This document shows positions 58,300 to 64,000 of a stretch of 64,000 nt of DNA, one piece after another (position 1 is the first letter of the stretch; every line of letters begins with the position of its first letter). The stretch is from Gadus chalcogrammus (lineage: Eukaryota; Chordata; Actinopteri; Gadiformes; Gadidae), in assembly GCF_026213295.1 (NCBI RefSeq), contig NC_079426.1, positions 14,992,765 through 15,056,764 on the forward strand, given 5' to 3'. The notes under the pieces were generated by a model. That model ran no database searches. It saw only the letters and a program-made list of their open reading frames with translations, and was not told the DNA's origin. The translations under genes were made by a program, and so were the position numbers.

Positions 58300-59762
58300 T
58301 TATTGTTTTGCTTTCACTGAACCACACACGCTTCATCGTGATTAGTTATAAATCCATAAAGTACACAAAATTGCAACTTTGTATTTCATCTTTGGTTTGC
58401 GCTGAATCTCTTGTGTCCCATTAATGAGTTAGTATGGAGCAGGAATGTAATGTTATTGTGCAGCAATGAAAGGTTCTCTATTGTTTGATAATAGGCTTAC
58501 TATTCGAGTATTTCAACTAGAGCTGGCTTCCATTTTGCAATAAAAAGCAGTTGAACCTATTGTTACTCTAGAAGAAATGGATTCAGTTATATAAAACAAA
58601 AGTAAGAAACATGACACAATTAAACATGTTTGAAATCTAAAGGGGATTATAAATGTATTAATAACAGTATGACAAAGAAATACATCAAAAGTTGTTTCGA
58701 GCTCTAAGCATAGCTAAGACTTTGTTCCAACCATGACTAGAGAACATAATGCTCCTATAGTTCAGCAAGACGTTTTTTATCTGCTTCATGTTCCACCTCT
58801 CCAAAATTAACGACGCTTTGATATTACTGGTCAGGTGTTTAATAACCACAGACATACTGCACGATATCTAGTGTTTTCTGCTGTGGCTATGCAAACACAG
58901 TGCCTCCGTATGTTGCTTCTGGCCCGGATAACTTTGGCTCTGATGGGTTTAGAGAAAATAAATCCTCTGTCTTTCTATTTTCAGGCTTTTAGCAGAACTT
59001 ATTTTAAATAACAATAATAAGCAGTTTCAAACATGTCTATCGGCCACCATGAGGTAGGTGGATTATCTTGACTACGCTATTTGTACCTGAACCGGTTTAC
59101 GTTCGTTTAAACCTTAGTTTACACCATTACCAGTATCAAGGGATCGAATGTGTCTCTAAATGTGATGTGGAATGCCTAAGGAAGTGTCCATCACTAACAC
59201 CAATGAACCTGACAAAGCTGTCATCCTAGGACGCACAAGAGTGTCGCTCATAAGACTAATTATGGGTCTCCTCATGTTATGCACCAGGGAACTTGTAGTA
59301 AAGCTAGTGTAGTGTACTCTGTTCTCTCGTACATAAGAGGAGCAGATCCATCATTAGTGTCATGAGTGGCACGTGTGCTTGTCCTATATACCCTTTTCTC
59401 TGAGGCGTCATCGTAGGCATCTTTCTATGTTCAGGGCACTGAAGTATTCCAATCCAGGGAAGGTAAATGTAGTTCCAGAGCCCAGGTGCATATAAGAAGC
59501 AGACCCATAATGAGTCTCTGTGAAAGAGTCTATTAGGAGTTCATATTTTACACTATTAAAATAGAGCAGCTTGAAGAAACTTTAATCAGTTCAAAAGATG
59601 TGTTTGATGTTCTTATTGTTGTTTGCCACTTTATGGAACACTAGGGACTAAAAAAATTCAGGGTTTAACAGGCCTTTCTTAACCAGAAAAAATAAGAAGT
59701 TTTACTCACAAAAAACTCAAATTGAGAAAGATATCTGAAAAAAAAAAAGTTGATAAAGCTGT

Positions 59763-59767
<5 letters not shown>
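58300..59767. other. upstream intergenic stretch, no gene seen
   Basis: AT-rich unique-looking DNA, no exon or known repeat recognised. Confidence 0.5.

Positions 59768-59821
<54 letters not shown>
59768..59821. repeat. (AT)n microsatellite
   Basis: About 27 AT units. Confidence 0.97.
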
Positions 59822-59822
<1 letters not shown>

Positions 59823-60714
59823 TGTATAGATGATGTATCTGGATCATTACAGATGAAGATATCTTGTTCTTTGGAGGTGAAACACAGGCCCTTCTCCCTC
59901 CGTTCCTCCCCTTCTTTGATCGGGTTCCCTCTTCTGGAAGCCAACCTGTCACACCTCAGCGGTCATCCACTTAGATTGAGATTTATCGCCTGCGATGGTT
60001 CCATACCTCCTGACCGCCTTGGTCTGGCAGACGGTTTAAAAGTGCCCAACCTTCTGCTTAGCTCGGGCAAACAGTCCAAAGTTATTGGCTGTTTGGAACC
60101 GTTTGAACGGCTTTTAATTTTTTGGGCCAAGAGATTTGAGATATTTGTTTTAATGTTAAGTATCGGAAGACTGACCCTGATCTTGAAAGCAGAGAACGAC
60201 AGAACATCCTTTTTTCTTTGCCTTGTAGGAAGTTTAATGCATTGCTCCGTCTGTTAAATCCCTCAGTTGGACGCACACAGTTGGAGAAACATGCATCTAA
60301 TTTCTCACTTCAAAAAGGCTTGGGTTTAAGCGGTTCAGAGGGTATAGCTCGCTCACACTCAGTGCACATCCATTCAACATGCTAGTGGGGTACCAGCAGG
60401 AGCCCATTGATGTTCCCAGGACTAGTGTATTCACCCTCTGCCACCTGTCAAACAAAAACTCTCATGGTCCCCAGCACCCCGATCCCTCACCTAGCCTATC
60501 CTCTAAACTGACTGACTGACTTCTCCCTGAACATGCAGCCCCTTCAATCGGAATGAAAAAGGACTGATCCATCCAGCCTCCTCACTGGAAGGCTGTTGGG
60601 ATCAAATATCTGTTGATCAAACTTCTGAACAGCAGCGGCAAGAGGCATGGATCCCACGGGAGAATTATAGGCTGTAGTGTGTTTTGCGGTCCTCATAGCA
60701 AGTAAGCGTCTTAG
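59822..60714. other. stretch with a 134-codon open frame, not assigned
   Basis: The plus-strand frame 59853-60257 has no recognisable domain, and the minus strand is also partly open. I do not call it a gene. Confidence 0.4.
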
Positions 60715-60775
60715 AGTACCATATTAAGCGCTATATAAATTTAATTTATTATTATTATTATTACTATAGCCAAAG
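60715..60775 (+). mobile_element. LINE/SINE-type 3' tail
   Basis: AAGCGCTATATAAATTTAAT followed by (TTA)n is the usual end of a widespread teleost retroposon. Only the tail is clear; the body upstream is not recognised. Confidence 0.6.
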
Positions 60776-62342
60776 AGGGCGCCAACTCAACAAACTAATT
60801 TCAGATTTGATTCGATCATTTTTTTGTTTCTGAACTTTCAGGCTCACCTCTGCAGGAATTGTCTTCACCTTGAAAGAAACAACCCTGTTTTGTTTTACTT
60901 GTTCACAAAGGAATATGTACTATGTATGTATGTATGTATGTATGTATGTACTAATACATATTGGAAGATAGTGTCAGCTATACAGTTAAGTATATCATTG
61001 CCAATCCGAACCAGAACCTCATCAGCGTGTGTCCGCCCGAGGCCTACCTGCTGTTAGTGAGAATTATTTCAACCTGGTGCAATAAAGAGGAAGAACTAAG
61101 CACATGAGGGTCAGCGGGATGAGAACCACAATTGGGTGGCAGATTGACCAGTTCCAGAGTCTGATGAACTACCACCCCTAAGGGAGGGAGGAGCGTGCCA
61201 GGGCTACGGGTCGGGGCTGTGGAGAATTGCATGTGCTGCCTGGGCTTGATTACTCCCGAGCCCCAGCTCAGGTGAAATCCAGCGCAGCTCGGCCCAGCCG
61301 AGCCTCAGCCCCTGCCCAGCCCCCAACCCCCTGACGGGACACATCCATGTTGATTGCACCCGAAGGCCCCTCAGCAAGCTCCCGGGGGCATGCTGTGTAT
61401 TCTCAGATGGACGTCGATGCGCAAAGTGTAGCGTGTATAGGTGTATGGGATCCCCTCCGATATGTCTTGAAACACGAGACCTTGAGGGGGGCGCAAGATT
61501 TGTGTGTTGAGTCAATCGAGTGTGTGCCCCATCGATCCTGGATCGGTCGATACTTGGATGATAGATGAAGAGGTCAGCCCGCTATTGATTCCTCCAAAAG
61601 ATGAGGCTGATATAGTGGCTTTAAATGGGCAGGAGATCCTAAGATAATGAGATCCTCCCAGATGTAGTCCCCGCAGCCGCGGCAGAACAGTGTTTTTTTG
61701 TTGCTTTATGCATCAACTGGGACACTGATTGCGTTACTTGTTTATTCTGTAATGTGGAAATGGCAGAACACATTGGTGTATCATATCTTCCAATTGCTAG
61801 ATTTCCCTTGTGAAAACACAAAATCAGAGTGCCAAATATTAAAAGACCATTTAACCAGTTTCAAATGTGAATAATGTCTGGCGTCGGTTTTCGACATTAG
61901 GCAATTACTGTAAGATCATAGCTGTGTGGGTGGGTGTGCGTGTGTTGTGTCATTAGATAATGATAACATGAGCCGCATGAAGGGAGGGAACATTAAATCG
62001 TACACACCAAAGAGTATCCCTAGGTTACCTTTGCACCAACAACTCATAAGTTCAACCAGAATTGGAAAAGACTGAGACCTTCCCCGGTCCCTGGGAGATA
62101 AAAGGAGGGACACCGGCGACTGACTTTTGATCCTTTGAAGGAACTCTATTTGACTTTACTTTTCCCTTGATTGCGTGAGGCGAAACTGACCTTTGACTCA
62201 CAAGTGTCACCTTAAACTTCAGCTAATTTCCCTCCATACCTTTTGCACATCAATGGCAGTGGCCCCAGTCTGCTGTCTGTGTACTGACATAGCAATTTTT
62301 CCAATGAGGGTGTTAGTTGTGTTTAGGGTTGTTTGATTATAC
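60776..62342. other. intergenic stretch, no gene seen
   Basis: Contains a short (GTAT)n near 60920-60950. No exon recognised. Confidence 0.5.
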
Positions 62343-62351
62343 GTGTGTGCG

Positions 62352-62468
<117 letters not shown>

Positions 62469-62678
62469 TTCTGTCTTCCTTGTTTCTGATGCCACTCATC
62501 CCAGGACCTTCTGGTTGGCATTAAAAGTAAATTTCTCTCTGTCTGCCTGTGTGTGTGTGTGTGTGTGTGTATGTGTTTGTGTGTTTGTCCATGTGTGAGT
62601 GAGTCACTCTCTCTCTCTCCCTGGGTAGTTTAATTTCATAGTCTCTTATCTTCCACATGAGAGACCCAGACAGAACTC

Positions 62679-62683
62679 TCTCT

Positions 62684-62769
<86 letters not shown>

Positions 62770-62812
62770 TGTCTCACTCTCTCTCGCTCTCCCTTTCGCT
62801 CTCTCTCTCTCC
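62679..62812. repeat. (CT)n tract
   Basis: About 130 bp of CT with a few TG and CG interruptions. The Arg/Glu-rich frames on the minus strand are artefacts. Confidence 0.97.
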
Positions 62813-64000
62813 CCCATCCCACCCACCAGCGGTTGATAACTGCAGGAGGAGATGCAGGTAAAGCAGACAGACTGGCCTTTAAGGACATTCCTCCCATTAG
62901 TCTGTTGGTATTAGCAAAAGCAGATAGGGGAGTCAAGGAAGCAAACAGGGGTGCGCGTCCGGGCAGAATCTTGATACTCGCCCATGTTCACTTCAGCAGA
63001 CAGGAACCTGTGCCTGGCTCACCGGTTAAATGTCCTTCATGAATAATGGGACGCTAAACCCACAAGTACATGCATTCCCTTTTTCTCGGGTCCATCGGCT
63101 TGCCATGTATCATCCGCTCCGCCGCGAGGCGGAGTGACTGCAAACTGCCATCTCCCCAGGACTCGCACGCCCCCGGGGGCGGTCAGGTGGGATTGTGGCC
63201 AACCCCTCCCACCCTGGACACAAACCCTTCCAACCATTCCCCTCCGGAAGGAGGCTGCGGACGGTCCATCAAGACCAAACACCTCCCGCCAAAACAACAG
63301 CCCCTTTCCGACAGCGGTTCTTCCTCAGTGACAAGGCCCCGGTCCCCTGCTGACACTGACACTGGCTGTCATGTATCCAGTAAACCACTGGTTACACCCT
63401 ACATACCGTCTCATCGCACTGCTCCCATGTCACACTTGCGCCGTTATTATTGTTATGGTACTTCCATTATGAATACTTCATCTCTTCCATTATTATCTAT
63501 TTATCATCTTTCTGTTATTGATTATCATTGGTGTTATTATTGGTGTTACTAGTCACCTTGTTTTCGCCTGTCTTGTCCCATTACGGGTTGTTTGTGATGC
63601 ACCCCGAGACCAAAACAAGTTCCTTGCAGGTGAAAAACCTACTTTACAATAAATCAGTTTCTGTTTCAAATTCAGATTCTGATGTCACTATCAGCAACAC
63701 CAGTGCTGTTCATTCACTCACCTACAACAAGTAGCAATTTACTAAATTGAATGTTTCCATTAGGTCATGGATGATAAATGTCATCCATGACCTTCCTCAT
63801 TCCTCCTATGCGTGGACATCTCAATAAGGTAGCCCCCCCCCCCCCAACCCCCCACCTCATACTAATCCCATCTCTATGCTAATTGCCCTGTTGTAATTGC
63901 AGCATTGTGGTTGAGCCAAGCACCCCAAGCTGTCCCCCGATCCAGTTGAAGCGCTGCTAACCTTTAGTAACAATGCAGGAACGCCGTGGTTGCGGCTACG
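62813..64000. other. intergenic stretch to the window end, no gene seen
   Basis: A GC-richer patch lies at 63100-63400 and a C-run at about 63832-63845. No recognised exon or transposon. Confidence 0.5.

Noticed and set aside
59853..60257. 134-codon plus frame upstream of valop as a neighbouring gene
   Set aside because: No domain or splice signals, begins next to an (AT)n tract, and part of the minus strand is open too.

Overview
This is a window of a ray-finned (teleost) fish nuclear genome. One split gene lies on the minus strand, surrounded by non-coding DNA full of transposons and very long simple repeats. The teleost call rests on three things: the gene is a vertebrate ancient (VA) opsin of the long type, the repeats are typical fish families (hAT and Kolobok-like MITEs, tRNA-derived SINEs, L1/Tx1 and L2/CR1-type LINEs), and (CA)n/(GT)n tracts often exceed 90 bp. 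That microsatellite density would fit a cod-like fish, but I cannot prove the species.

Host gene: VA opsin (valop), minus strand, five coding exons at 57663-57288, 54512-54302, 44247-44130, 43312-43079 and 38794-38558. All four introns are GT-AG, the phases agree, and the joined frame is 391 codons with every opsin hallmark: retinal lysine K297, counterion E118, disulfide C115-C192, ERF and NPVIY. A TATA-like box sits at 58116-58123. I found no other convincing host exon.

Left part (1-38557, downstream of valop): CT tracts; a tandem repeat with tRNA-like segments (2600-3262); a LINE tail; an 812-bp hAT MITE (4039-4850); a decayed L1 (about 6215-11935, minus) carrying three later insertions, each with its own target-site duplication; a SINE; and a striking foldback DNA element (14902-19677) with 1.6-kb inverted arms built of 80-bp and 170-bp tandem repeats. 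The right half of that element and its flank are duplicated in tandem at a 2,553-bp offset (20122 onward). Further right lie dispersed repeats, a hAT-like element (29628-30393), a TTAA-flanked Kolobok-like element (31240-32320) and palindromic clusters.

Introns: intron 2 (about 10 kb) contains a degenerate plus-strand LINE (about 48080-53015) that starts with a 2A-like motif and is interrupted by a second LINE tail and a hAT element with an exact 8-bp duplication. Introns 1 and 4 contain MITEs, a 3-unit tandem repeat, hairpins and a 137-bp (CA)n.

Upstream of valop (58300-64000): mostly unrecognised sequence with (AT)n, (GT)n and (CT)n tracts and a short LINE/SINE-type tail. Coding calls other than valop are transposon remnants.
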